Source: Bubalus kerabau (taxonomy: Eukaryota > Chordata > Mammalia > Artiodactyla > Bovidae). Taken from it: DNA of 64,000 nt. The position numbers and the translations under genes are program-made. Shown here piece after piece: positions 1 to 10,970 of this stretch (the stretch's first letter is position 1; each line of letters begins with the position of its first letter). Location: NCBI RefSeq assembly GCF_029407905.1, contig NC_073641.1, positions 13,623,001-13,687,000 on the forward strand. The letters run 5' to 3'. A model generated the notes under the pieces. That model saw only the letters and a program-made list of their open reading frames with translations. It searched no databases and was not told the DNA's origin.

Positions 1-619
1 AAAATAAACATCTGAAAGCTGCAGATCATTTGTATTGCACTCTAAGCATTGTGGATGTTTTATCGCCTACACTCTTCTCATTAGAGAACAGGGGCTGATA
101 AATGCTAAAGTAGAAAGAGAGTTCCTGAAATCAGAGAGCCAATGTCCCCACTGGACTGATATCTCCATGAGGATCAATAGAAAGAAGGAAAATGATCAGA
201 GAAACTGAGTGTGGTAGAGCTTCCCCTTGGGGCCAAGTCTGAGACAGATGGCAAATGAGGCAACCTTAAGGGAGAGAGACAGTCCTGCATTTTTACTTGT
301 ATCCTGAGGAACAAGACCAAGGAGAACATGGAGAACTTGCCAAAAATTGTGCAAAAGGAGCTGGTCCCAACCACAGGGTAGAGTCACACTGGGAGATGGT
401 GGCCATGCAGTGCCAAGACCTGCTCATGGCCTCAGAAGTTCTGCCCATGAGTGAGGATCCTCTGTCTACATCATGGCCAATTCCACTGCATTCATGTAGT
501 GGTCATTTGAAATACTGTTTTCAAAGAATTCTAAACTCCAAACAGCCATATGAAAGGGGTTATTATCGATGACAGAATTATTGTGCTTCCATTTCCTGCT
601 TGAAGAGTATGCACAAATA
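1..619. other. unassigned single-copy-like DNA
   Basis: I recognise no repeat, RNA gene or exon here. Short open frames exist on both strands, but none is longer than about 90 codons and none has recognisable domains. This is treated as non-coding. Confidence 0.5.
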
Positions 620-1062
620 TTTTAAAGTGCACAGGTCTGGAAGCAGAGGAGGTTCCATTCCTGGTTTTGCTACTTGCTTTCTGTGTGAACTTGAGCAAGC
701 CGCCTGATTTCTTGATCCCCAGCTTCTTCCTGGAAAATAAATAAAATATAGGGCCTACTCCACTGGGTTGTTGTAAGAGTTAGAGAAGATTTGCATATAA
801 GTCTCTCAGCATGGGGCTTGATGCATAGTAAGTGAAAGTGAAGTGAAAGTCACTCAGTTGTGTATGACTCTTTGCTAATTACAGTCCATGGAATTCTCCA
901 GGCCAGAATACTGGTGTAGGTAGCCTTTTCCTTCTCCAGGGAATCTTCCCGACCCAGGAATTGAACCAGGGTCTCCAGCATTGCAGGCAGATTCTTTATC
1001 AATTGAGCTATCAGGGAAGCCCCAATGCATAGTAAGTGCTCAGTAAATATTACTGGTTAATA
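620..1062 (+). mobile_element. MIR SINE, split by a Bov-tA
   Basis: The segment from 620 follows the MIR pattern: the core around 'acttgagcaag', then 'ggttgttgtaagag', then 'atgcatagtaagtg'. It resumes after the inserted SINE with 'gctcagtaaatatt' up to about 1062. MIRs are tRNA-derived SINEs mobilised by L2 in early mammals. The two halves join cleanly when the Bov-tA at 835-1024 and one TSD copy are removed. Confidence 0.85.
835..1024 (-). mobile_element. Bov-tA SINE inserted in MIR
   Basis: Read on the minus strand, a tRNA-like head (A box near 'gatagctcaattgata', B box 'ggttcaattcc') is followed by the BovA body and a 'cttcacttcact' tail. A perfect 14-bp TSD, atgcatagtaagtg, lies at 821-834 and 1025-1038, which proves a discrete insertion. 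It is non-autonomous; Bov SINEs are thought to use BovB machinery. Confidence 0.93.
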
Positions 1063-1660
1063 TTTGCCCAGGCTCCTCAGGTTTCTCATATAAGTAAAAT
1101 TATAGGACTTTTCCTGAGGCTACCCAGACTACCCAGGCCTCTGCTACCCAAGACAAGGCTTTCTCTAAGCATGGGTGTGTCTGTTGACTTGAATGGGAAG
1201 GCCGAGGCTGACTAGGAAATTCCCATGATGGTAACAAGTTCTTGCAGAAGTGTTATAGTGTTTAATGTCATTGTTTTAAGATTGCACCATGCTTGATGTT
1301 GTTATTGCACACCTCGGGTCATAGTCTACAATTTGCTCATCTGTGGTCAGACTCTTGGACTAACCTAGAGATTTCCGAAGTATTGGATAGATCTCTTGTG
1401 TGTCTTGGATAATTAGTACCTAATTAACAATTCAGTGATTATTTTTGAGTTACTATGTACACAGTATAGAATTTCTCCACATACATTCTCTTAAGCTTTT
1501 GGATGACAAACTTGAGAACTGAGTGCCTTATTTATTTTAAACTTTTTTGGTTCTTTGTTAAAACAGTCCCCCTATTGTGCATGTCTTGTATGAGAGCTGC
1601 TCTCAGTAGCCATGGCTCCAGTCACCATTCAAATCAATATCAACATAAGACATTCCTTTG
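1063..1660. other. unassigned DNA
   Basis: About 600 bases with no recognisable repeat or coding signal. A 62-codon frame at 1503-1691 runs into BovB sequence and is not credible as a gene. Confidence 0.45.
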
Positions 1661-2531
1661 TCAGTCAGTTCAGTCGCTCAGTCATGTCTAACTCTTTGCG
1701 ACCCCATCAATCGCAGCACATCAGGCCTCCCTGTCCATCACCAACTCCCAGACCAAACTCATGTCCATCGAGTCGGTGATGCCATCCAGCCATCTCATCC
1801 TCTGTCATCCCCTTCTCCTCTTGCCCCCAATCCCTCCCAGCATCAGAGTCTTTTCCAATGAGTCAACTCTTTGCAGGAGGTGGCCAAAGTATTGGAATTT
1901 CAGCTTTAGCATCAGTCCTTCCAATGAACACCCAGGGCTGATCTCCTTTAGGATGCACTGGTTGGATCTCCTTACTATCAAAGGGACTCTCAAGAGTCTT
2001 CTCCAACACCACAGTTCAAAAGCATCAATTCATTTTGATATTTGGCAAAACTAATACAATTATGTAAAGTTTAAAAATAAAATAAAATTAAAAAAAAATA
2101 AAAAATGAAAACTTAAAAACAAAACAAAACAAAAGCATCAATTCTTCAGCCCTCAGCTTTTTTCACAGTCCAACTCTCACATCCATACATGACTACTGGA
2201 AAAACCATAGCCTTGACTAGATGGACCTTTGTTGGCAAAGTAATGTCTCTGCTTTTCAATATGCTATCTAGGTTGGTCAAAACTTTCCTTCCAAGGAGTA
2301 AGCGTCTTTTAATTTCATGGCTGCAATCACCATCTGCAGTGATTTTGGAGCCCAAAAAGTAAAGTCTGACACTGTTTCCCCATCTATTTCCCATGAAATG
2401 ATGGGACCAGAGGCCATGATCTTAGTTTTCTGAATGTTGAGCTTTAAGCCAACTTTTTCACTCTCCTCTTTCACTTTCATCAAGAGGCTTTTGAGTTCCT
2501 CTTCACTTTCTGCCATAAGGGTGGTATCATT
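1661..2531 (-). mobile_element. BovB LINE 3' fragment, split
   Basis: This is the 3' end of a BovB (RTE clade) LINE on the minus strand: the 'cagttcagtcgctcag' terminus at the left, then reverse complement of the C-terminal reverse-transcriptase region. The minus-strand frames at 1805-1993, 2146-2394 and 2277-2546 hold recognisable but frame-shifted pieces (for example MVFPVVMYGCESWTVKKA). A 98-bp L1 tail at 2032-2129 interrupts it. The 5' end is truncated near 2531, just short of the position of the YADD motif. Dead copy. Confidence 0.93.
2032..2129 (+). mobile_element. L1 3' tail, 98 bp, nested in BovB
   Basis: The sequence from 'attttgatatttggcaaaac' into an A-rich tail is the 3' terminus of a ruminant L1; its reverse complement appears at about 5105-5165. 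A perfect 15-bp TSD, caaaagcatcaattc, lies at 2017-2031 and 2130-2144 and splits BovB codons cleanly. It is an extremely 5'-truncated L1 insertion, younger than the BovB. Confidence 0.92.
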
Positions 2532-2880
2532 TGTACTAACTTCCAATTAAGTCTCGCCAAGCTGTGCAAATATTAGGAAAAATCAGGTGACATTCTGAAT
2601 TTAAACAAGACCTGGAACTTAAATCTTCAGTTTATCCAATAATCAAAAGAAAAAGGGTCTAATAAGTACTCATTACTTTTCAAAGTTCTCTTCTTTTCCT
2701 GCCTTTTCAGGTTTCCAAAAATCGACAACTTTTGCAATTACTGTAGTACTCACTCTTTATACTTTTTGCTGATGGTAAACACACCCACTACTAATTAGTT
2801 TGGGACAGCTGTCTTGTTTGAGTGGCTAAAATACTCCCCCGCCCTCTTGGATATAATTCATTATTTGTCTGTTAATAAGA
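2532..2880. other. unassigned DNA
   Basis: No recognisable element. It separates two BovB fragments of opposite orientation. Confidence 0.45.
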
Positions 2881-3024
2881 ACTGAGATGGCTGGATGGCA
2901 TCACCGACTCTATGGATGTGAGTTTGAGTGAACTCCGGGAGTTGGTGATGGACAGGGAGGCTTGGCGCGCTGCAATTCATGGGGTCGCAAAGAGTTGGAC
3001 ACGACTGAGCGACTGAACTGAACT
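2881..3024 (+). mobile_element. BovB LINE 3' end, truncated
   Basis: Plus-strand BovB from 'gagatggctggatggcatc' to the terminal 'gactgagcgactgaactgaa' repeat. It encodes only the last 45 or so reverse-transcriptase residues. No clear TSD was found. Confidence 0.9.
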
Positions 3025-3537
3025 CAACTACTGTCAGGATCTGGACCAGAGCAAAATCAGGGCGTCAGGACATATAAACTAATCCAGGGCCAGGCTCTCA
3101 TGCTGGAAGGCTAGTTCCATAAGAAAACCGGGCACTGCCAATGCAAAGTGATGAGACAGAAAGGGAACTGGACTTGCCAGGTTTTCATCTATAATGAAGA
3201 TCTTTGTGTTCAGTGGCCAAGTCATAGCAAATACGATGCAGATGCAGGCATTAACATACTGTGAACACTAGAATGCTGTGTATTATAAGGAGCTACCAAC
3301 ACTGCATTTACTGTTGACATTATTACTTTAATTGAACACTGATAGACAAAAGAACTTGTGACATGATTTAAAAGTTGTGTCTAGATATTCTCAGAATGAA
3401 GTAAATTACTATAGTCCTCTGAACTTTTGGGGGGTAATTGAAAAAATATCTTATAATCCCAATTATTTTGGGAAAAAAAGTCAGATCTGTAGAAGAATTG
3501 AAAAGCAATTTGAGGAATACCCCTTTAGTCTTCATCA
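3025..3537. other. unassigned DNA
   Basis: No recognised repeat or gene. The overlapping short frames at 3377-3623 have no domain character. Confidence 0.4.
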
Positions 3538-4160
3538 AGATTCCCCAGTTGTTAACATTTTACCACATAGTGCCCACTCTCAGTCTCTTTTTATTTATAA
3601 TTAAAGGATGTGAAAGTCAATAGTTTATATTATGATATCTCACTTGTAAATATTTCAGCTTATATTTCCTAATACTATGATATTTTTCTAGCTAAATAGT
3701 ATTATCTCAGAGAAATTGACATTTATTCTGAAATAGACAATGTGCTGTCCATGTTTAAATATCCCCAATTAACCCCACGTTATATTTTATAGCAGTCTTA
3801 AAAATCAAGGATCCAAGGATCCAAAATCCAAGGATTTTGTTATCACATTGTATTTGGTTGTTATGTTTCTTTAGTCTCTTTTAACTTAGAAAATGCTCAT
3901 CAACTCCTGCCTTTTTTGTTTTTCATGACATTGACTTTTTTTTTTAAGCGTCCAGGAGCTATCTTACAGAGTGTCTTGCACTCTGTATTTATTTGATTGA
4001 ATTCTCAGAACTACACTTCTTTTAAACATTTTTGGCAAAAATACTACATATGGTAGTATTGCATATGTTTTACTATTTCAGACGAGGGACACAAAATATC
4101 AGGTTGTCCCTTTACTCGCATCTGTGATAATGCTAAGGTTGGATTTTGCTGAGCTATTTA
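3538..4160 (-). mobile_element. ancient L1M-type 3' UTR-like segment
   Basis: Stretches such as 'gattccccagttgttaacat', 'tttggttgttatgtttcttt' and 'tttttggcaaaaatactaca' resemble the antisense 3' untranslated region of old mammalian L1M elements. The match is by memory and is patchy, so both the family and the ends are uncertain. Confidence 0.45.
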
Positions 4161-5091
4161 GTGAATATGCTTAAGAGCCCCGACACCAAGACTTCTGGGT
4201 GCTTTCCTTAGCATGCTATCCTTCCACAGCTCCCCACGAGACACATCCCACCTGACCACTCTGGGGACCAGGTTGAGGCTATCCAGGCATGACCGGTAAG
4301 GGTATTGATGGAGGAACTTCTCTTTGGAGCCACCCATTTGTATAACGACAGATTTAGCCAATCCACTCAGGAGAAAGCTTCACTGGCATTTTACCACAAA
4401 AGGTGCATTTTAAGACTTATCCCCATAATACCTGATTTTTCCCTTAAAGATGGCAGGTCAGGTACCATCTGGTTCTCAGTTCTGGGCATGTCTAGTGGGG
4501 CATTGATAAACCCACTGAAACATTATTACCATTTGGTTTTGTCCTTTAAAAGTAAGTCATCAGCAGTTTCAACACCCAGATGACTAAATGGCAGAGACCA
4601 CAGCTACAGACAAAGATGTGAGTTGATATTCTGGGTGTCACTGAAGCAAACATATAACTCCTTTACTGCCAGTGAGGCAAACACGTCATTCCAACTTCTC
4701 TCTGGGAGGTACAGAAGCTTGTCATGTTATGGGTCCCAAAGCTCAGCCTGCATACAACTTTGCCAGACCACTTTTTCCTCTGGAGCCAGTTCCCTTAAAG
4801 TTACTCAGGAGGGCAGGGCCAGAGAGTTTATCTCACTGTGCACAATACATTGAAATGAAGGCAAGACAAAGACAACTGATTTACCTACACTTCTGGCAAA
4901 AGATGTACAAGTAGAACAAACCATTTCACTCCACTGGAAAGAATTCATCAGAATAGACTTGGACAAATTACGATCTTCAGGTCATATGAATGTGCACTGC
5001 AGAAGACAAAAGTTGTGACCTCCTTGGTTCTACTTGACAAACAATAAACAAGCATGGCTGCCTGTCTTTCTTAACATTCCCAGTGCTTTCT
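4161..5091. other. unassigned DNA
   Basis: About 930 bases with no repeat that I recognise. The longest frame is 92 codons at 4305-4583 and has no domain character. Diverged ancient repeat is possible. Confidence 0.4.
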
Positions 5092-5512
5092 TTCTTTTTT
5101 TAATTTAATTTTATTTTTTAAACTTTACATAATTGTATTAGTTTTGCCAAATATCAAAATGAATCCGCCACAGGTATACATGTGTTCCCCATCCTGAACC
5201 CTCCTCCCTCCTCCCTCCCCATACCCTCCCTCTGGGTCGTCCCAGTGCACCAGCCCCAAGCATCCAGTATCGTGCATCGAACCTGGACTGGCAACTCGTT
5301 TCATACATGATATTTTACATGTTTCAATGCCATTCTCCCAAATCTTCCCACCCTCTCCCTCTCCCACAGAGTCCATAAGACTATTCTATACATCAGTGTC
5401 TCTTTTGCTGTCTCATACACAGGGTTATTGTTACCATCTTTCTAAATTCCATATATATGCGTTAGTATACTGTATTGGTGTTTTTCTTTCTGGCTTACTT
5501 CACTCTGTATAA
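5092..5512 (-). mobile_element. L1 3' UTR fragment (ruminant)
   Basis: A poly-T-rich start and 'aaactttacataattgtatt' mark the A-tail end of a minus-strand L1. The pyrimidine-rich 3' UTR ('ctcctccctcctccctcccc') follows, up to 'cttcactctgtataatag'. The copy is truncated before ORF2. It looks little diverged. Confidence 0.9.
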
Positions 5513-5599
5513 TAGATGAATCCAAAGAAAAGATATAAGGGAGAAGAGGCTGCACGAGCAGTTTCACTGAGTATAGCAATAATCCCTGCACTTTGTAGC

Positions 5600-6084
5600 T
5601 GTATTGGTTTCCTATTATTGCTGTAACATATCACACATTTAGTTGCTTACAATATACATTTATTCTCTGGAGGTCAGAGTATAAATCAATTTCATTGAGC
5701 TAAAGCTAAAGTGTCAGTAGAGGTGGTTCATTCTGGAGCCTGTGAGAGTAGAAGCTATTTTCTTGACTCTTTCAGTCTCTAGCAGCCACTTTTATTCCTT
5801 GGTTTGGGGCCACTTCCTCCTTCTTCACTGTGCATCATGCCAGTGTTGGTTTCCTTCATATCATCTTCTTCAGTACTCAAATCTCCCTTTGCCTCCCTCT
5901 AAAGACACTTTTAATTGCATTTAGCACCCATCCAGATAATCCAAGATAATTCTCCCATCACAATACCCTTAACTTAACCTTGTCTGCAAAGCCCCCTTTG
6001 ACATTAACTTTGCCAAGTTCATATTCACAGGTTATGGGGATTAGGATGTGGACATCTTTGGGGGCCATTATCCACCCTACCCCA
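5600..6084 (-). mobile_element. MLT1 (MaLR) solo LTR
   Basis: The plus strand reads 'tgtattggtttcctattatt' through 'gcttacaatatacatttatt' to 'ggggattaggatgtggacat' and 'tttgggggccattat', which is the reverse complement of an MLT1-type MaLR LTR. The ends are TG...CA. Flanks gtagc (5595-5599) and gtaac (6085-6089) look like a 5-bp TSD with one change. No internal region is present, so this is a solo LTR of an extinct ERVL-related element. Confidence 0.82.
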
Positions 6085-6099
6085 GTAACCTACTACTAT

Positions 6100-6240
6100 A
6101 TGTACCTTTCACATGCGTCACTGGGTTCTCATGACAACTGTTACTGTAGCTGATTTTGTTATCACTTTCATTTTTAAGTGAGGAAATAGGAACTTGGAGA
6201 GGTTAAGTGACTTATGTTCAGGAAACTAGCTCTTCATTCA
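6100..6240 (-). mobile_element. MIR fragment
   Basis: The line 'gtgaggaaataggaacttgg' followed by 'agaggttaagtgactta' is the reverse complement of the MIR core. Upstream 'tctcatgacaactgttac' fits the MIR 3' half. It is strongly diverged. Confidence 0.6.
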
Positions 6241-6324
6241 CTGCTCCCTCCTACTAAATAGCAATGAAAGGCAAAAAAAAAAAGTCACGAGAGGTGGGGA
6301 TTTCAAACGGACTGGCATATCACC

Positions 6325-7504
6325 CAATGAAAGTCTGGGAAGAAAACCTATATAGACATTTCTCCAAACAAGACAAACATAGCCAACAGGCACATGAAAA
6401 GATATTCAGCATCACTAGTGCTTGTACAGCTGTGTGTATGCAGTAATTCCTGTGCATGCTCAGCCAGGTCTGACTCTTTGTAGCTGCAAGTCTCCTCTGT
6501 CCATGGAATTTTCCAAGCAAGAATACTGGAGGGGGTTGCCATATCCTATTTCAGGGGATCTTCCGCACCCAGTGATCAAACCCGCGTCTCTCATGTCTCC
6601 TGCACTGGCAGGTAGGTTCTTTATCACTGTACTACCTGGGACACTAATTCTTAGAGAAATGCACATCAAAACTACAATGCGGTACCATCTCACACCAGTC
6701 AGAATGGCCATCATCAAAAAGTCTACAAATAACAAATGCTGGAGAGGGTTTGGAGAAATAGAAACCCTGCTACACTGTTGGTGGGAACGTAAGTTGATGC
6801 AGCCACTGTGGAGAACAGTATGAATGTCCCTTAAAAAATGAAAAATAGAGCTACCATATAATCCAGCGTCCTAGTCCTGGGTATGTAGCTGAAGAAAATC
6901 ATAATTCAAAAATGTACATATAGCCCAGTGTTCATTGGAGCACTGTTGACAATAGCCAGAACATGGAGCCAACCTAAATGTAAAATAAAAACAGGAATGG
7001 GTAAAGAAGATGTGGCACATATATACAATGGAATATCAATCAGCCATACAAAGAACAAAATAATGCCGCTTGCAGCAACATGGACGAACCTAGAGTTTGT
7101 CATTGCTGAGTGAAGTAAGCCCGACAGAGAAAGATATGGTGGTGCTTATATGTGGAATCGAAAAAAATGGTACAAATAAACTTATTTACAATTCACAAAC
7201 AGAGTCACAAATGTAGAAAACAAACTTATGGTTACTAGATGGGAAAGGAGGAGGAGGGATAAACTGGCAGATTGGGACTGACATATACACACTGCTATAT
7301 ACAAAATAGATAACTAATAAGAACCTACTGTATAGCACAGGGAACTCTCCGCAATACTCTGTGATGGCTTATATAGGAAAAGAGTCTAAAAATGAGTGGA
7401 TATATGTATATGCATAACTGATTCACTTTGTTGTACACCCAAAACTAATACAACATTGGAAATCAACTATACTCCTATAAAAGTTAAAAAAAAAAAAAAA
7501 AAAA
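6325..7504 (+). mobile_element. artiodactyl L1 3' part, split by Bov-tA
   Basis: This is plus-strand L1 ORF2 C-terminus and 3' UTR. It starts near 'cctatatagacatttctcc', continues after the SINE with 'atgcacatcaaaactacaat', runs through the ORF2 end region ('gtggcacatatatacaatgg'), and ends in 'aactatactcctataaaag' plus a poly-A run at about 7486-7504. Stops break the frame throughout. It is interrupted at 6430-6643. Confidence 0.92.
6430..6643 (-). mobile_element. Bov-tA SINE inside L1
   Basis: The minus-strand Bov-tA has its tRNA-like head at the right end ('tttatcactgtactacctgg' in plus reading). Flanks 'cactagtgctt' and 'cactaattctt' look like a diverged TSD of the host L1. The SINE is diverged, so it is an older Bov-tA copy. 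Confidence 0.85.
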
Positions 7505-7788
7505 GGCTGGAGTATTGATCCAGGTCAAGTCAGGGAACAGAATCCGCATGTTAAACAGAAAGAATTGACTCTAAAACATAAACCATATACAGGCAGTCTG
7601 TTTCTCCTGGTAACATGGGACTGTAAAGGTTATTGTGCAAGCTACAGCTATAGAAACTGATCTAAATAATCAACGGGAAAGCTATGATTGTTCTATGAAC
7701 TTTAGAAATTATTGTCAAAACATTAATGTCTTATTGTTGTTGTAAATGTATAAGGAAAGGAAAAACATGCTGAAACTGATATTGTTTC

Positions 7789-8336
7789 AGTTCAGTTCAG
7801 TCGCTCAGTCATGTCCGACTCTTTGCGACCCCATGAATCGCAGCATGCCAGGCCTCCCTGTCCAAAACTAACTCCCGGAGTCCACTCAGACTCACATCCA
7901 TCGAGTCAGTGATGCCACCCAGCCATCTCATCCTCTGTCGTCCCCTTCTCCTCCTGCCCCCAATCCCTCCCAGCATCAGAGTCTTTTCCAATGAGTCAAC
8001 TCTTTGCATGAGGTGGCCAAAGTACTGGAGTTTCAGCTTTAGCATCATTCCTTCCAAAGAAATCCCAGGGCTGATCTTCAGGATGGACTGGTTGGATCTC
8101 CTTGCAGTCCAAGGGACTCTCAAGAGTCTTCTCCAACACCACAGTTCAAAAGCATCAATTCTTTGGTGCTCAGCTTTCTTCACAGTCCAACTCTCACATC
8201 CATACATGACCACTGGAAAAACCATAGCCTTGACTAGATGGACCTTTGTTGGCAAAGTAATGTCTCTGCTTTTGAATATGCTATCTAGGTTGGTCATAAC
8301 TTTCCTTCCAAGGAGTAAGCGTCTTTTAATTTCATT
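7789..8336 (-). mobile_element. BovB LINE 3' fragment
   Basis: Minus-strand BovB begins with the 'cagttcagttcagtcgctca' terminus. A frame of 178 codons on the minus strand (7809-8345) reads through the C-terminal half of the RT product, including MVFPVVMYGCESW and WCWRRLLRVPW. The first codons (MLS) come from flanking DNA. It lacks the YADD catalytic box because of 5' truncation. One short deletion removes a residue near SILK-ISPG. Dead copy, moderately young. Confidence 0.94.
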
Positions 8337-8424
8337 GCTAAGCACCCTATAATTAAATCCCCATGTTTCTAATGCTTTAAAAGTGTTTTATATCTTTATA
8401 AAATGTTTAAAAGAGTAATTTATA

Positions 8425-8574
8425 TAGCACAGGGGAATACATGATAAATGATGAAAAAGAAAATGAAAAAATATGTATATGTAACTGAGTCACTTTGCTG
8501 TATAGGAGAAATCAATGCAATATTGTAAATCAACTATGCTTCAATAAAACGAAGAGAGACAAAAAAGAAAAGAA
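8425..8574 (+). mobile_element. L1 3' end, truncated
   Basis: The sequence 'atagcacaggggaatacatg' to 'gtaaatcaactatgcttcaa' followed by an A-rich tail is the last part of an artiodactyl L1 3' UTR. It is 5'-truncated and inserted next to an L2 remnant. Confidence 0.82.
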
Positions 8575-8690
8575 AAGGGGGAAAGTTCACTCAGACAACG
8601 ATGGAGAAGTAGGCAGGGGTCAGCTCATGCCAGGTCTTACAGGCCACATGTGGTGGCTTTGGGTTGTGTTCACTTAGCTAAGCTGAACAG
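8575..8690 (-). mobile_element. L2 LINE fragment
   Basis: The run 'tcatgccaggtcttacaggc' followed by 'cacatgtggtggctttggg' matches the antisense L2 segment that lies upstream of its 3' end. It is short and diverged. Confidence 0.55.
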
Positions 8691-10735
8691 TGTTTCCTGG
8701 AAATCCCTTCGTTGTATGATGCGGGGTTAGCTATACCACAGGAAATATTTTGTGATAGATTCGGAAGGCAGAAGTGAAGCACCAGCCATACTTTTCATGC
8801 ACTAAAGGTTAGCACAGGGCTTCATGGGCTGTGGTGGATCATGCATGCTATCTTAGATCGATTAGCTCATCTCATTGGTGTAGGGCAGCACTTGGACCTA
8901 CTGCTGTTCAAACTCTTGCCAGATCCTCTTCTTCCACTTCTTCATGTCCTGGGCCATGAGAAGACAGCTCTATGGCCAAAGCTGAAATTAGAGGTGTGAG
9001 AGACAGACATGGGTTCCAGTTTATCCTTGTGGATTCCAATTCATCCTCATGGGTTTCAAGGTCCACCTCCATCTGGACTTTTGATCACCAGCCTTTTGAT
9101 CTATGATAACTTGAAGTTCAGATCTAGACTCAGAGGCAATGGCCAAGAAAGACTACTCCATCAGCCCACAACTGTGCAAGGACTACTCTTTCTAATTAAT
9201 CACTTTCTTAAAAAAAAGAGAGAGAGAAGAATTTGAACAAGTGCTTGGTTGTCTTCTTCCAGTCTTATAATTTACCATGCTTATCAAGCATCTTATTTGT
9301 GCATCAGCAAATTATCATTCTCATTTCTACATTTGGGTCAGTTCTCAACATTTTACCTCTCATGCTTTCGATGTCATAAAATATCTCCTAGAGTTTCTTT
9401 GATGTGAAGTGTCTTGCCAGTGTCTTTTCCTCTCAGACACCTTCATCCTGCAAGCCAAACCCACTTTCCTGATTTATGCTGTAAGTTTGTCTTCTGCCTA
9501 CACTTCCAGAGTCTCTTGAAGGACAGCGATATCAGTGTTTGGTCAGATGTTTATCCTATAACTCCATTCTGTTCAATTTAAATTCCCCTTCTAATATTAT
9601 CACTTTTCCTTTTTGTTGCTGCATTTTCATGTTTATTGACCAGTTCCCTTCTTTTTCATCAAATGCCACGTGGCTCTATCACTGTGAGTCTGGGAGACGA
9701 TGCAACCGCATGCTTTGCTGTTTGTGTGTGGGAAGGGAGCAACAGATGCAGAGTGACCAATCAAATGGATTTAGAAAGAAATAATGTGCTTGGTCACCTA
9801 ACCCTAACCAATCACCAATCATGGTGCACATCTGTTATTTACATAACGATTTGTGGACTAAAGAGCTGGCAACAAAGTCTGTATGTTATGCAATTGCTCT
9901 CAGTTAATATGCTATTAATATAGCAACTAAAATTTGGCTGTTGTTGGGAAATTGGAATAATTTAACTATATTGCAGTAATTGAATCTCATATCTATTGTA
10001 ACTGTGCAAAGCAAGAACTCCCTGCGCCAGACAAGCAGAGAGGCAAGACTTGAATAGTGGCACACTGTACAAGCGGTAACAGCAGGGCAGCTATTACCGC
10101 AGATGAGGAATAAAGGGAAATATTCAAGTTTAGAGCCTGGAAGGAGCCCATGGGAACTAAAAGGCATCCTTGAGGATAACTCAACTGCCACTCTGAGTAA
10201 AGAAATGATACTACAAAGACACAGACCAGAACAAGTAGCAGCGAAGAAACAGCAGTTTCCCTTCTCTCTCCCGCAGATTGCAAGTAAATTGAGACTGGAC
10301 TTCTTATTTCTAGTCTCTTGCTCCTTCTTCTCTACTGAGTCACCCTCTAAACCTAACCCAGATGACTTTCTACAAGTATCAGGGATAAGCCCAGAAAGGG
10401 TTAATGTCTGCAAGCCAGTTCCTCTGTCTGTTCTCTCCTTCTTCTCCAGGCAGTTCATCTGGATGAGGTCTTTGATGCCAGGGAGCCTCTGAAGTCTCCC
10501 CAAGTCTATGTAAATCTGGCCAGCTCATTTACACTGATAATTTACTTTAAAAGATTGTTAGGGCTTGCCTCAACTGTCACTTTTTTTTTAAATACATGTA
10601 TTGAACAGAGTTCCTTTTCTTGGCCTTCCTGAAAGGAAGACCTCTATACTTTAATATTTTTACTTATACTTTTAAGTATTCACATATTTTGGATGACTGA
10701 TACTTGGTATTGAATACAATAACTATGAATCATGT
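8691..10735. other. unassigned DNA with two overlapping long frames
   Basis: No recognised recent repeat over 2 kb. It holds the longest reading frames not explained by transposons: 199 codons on the minus strand (9904-10503) and 129 codons on the plus strand (10103-10492), overlapping in antisense. Neither product shows a motif that I know. Both seem more likely to be chance frames. Three CCAAT motifs occur between 9758 and 9820. Diverged ancient repeats may be present around 8700-8960. Confidence 0.45.
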
Positions 10736-10738
10736 ATA

Positions 10739-10740
<2 letters not shown>

Positions 10741-10776
<36 letters not shown>
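10741..10776. repeat. (TG)18 microsatellite
   Basis: Eighteen uninterrupted TG units abut the tail end of the Bov-tA at 10777. Bov-tA tails commonly seed such repeats. Uninterrupted arrays of this length are often polymorphic. Confidence 0.97.
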
Positions 10777-10778
<2 letters not shown>

Positions 10779-10970
10779 CAGTCGTGTCTGACTCTTCGAG
10801 ATCCCATGGACTGTAGCCCTCCAGGCTGCTCTGTTCATGGGGTTTCCCAGACAAGATACTGGAGTGGATTGCCATTTCCTTCTCCAAAAGATCTTCCTGA
10901 CCCAGGGATTGAACCCACATCTCTTGAGTCTCTGGCATTGGCAGGCAGGTTCTTGACTACTGCACCACCT
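10777..10970 (-). mobile_element. Bov-tA SINE
   Basis: Minus-strand Bov-tA from 'ctcagtcgtgtctgactctt' to the tRNA-like head 'gactactgcaccacc', which is cut before its first bases. The preceding TG array is its 3' tail. No clear TSD. Confidence 0.92.

Noticed and set aside
3799..3838. Short repeated 'caaggatc' units
   Set aside because: Three imperfect 8-base units in old AT-rich repeat-like DNA; too small to interpret.
7505..7788. Possible ancient repeat after the L1 tail
   Set aside because: Some strings look familiar, but I could not match them to a family with any confidence.
9799..9812. Telomere-like cctaaccctaacc
   Set aside because: Only two units; no array and no subtelomeric context.
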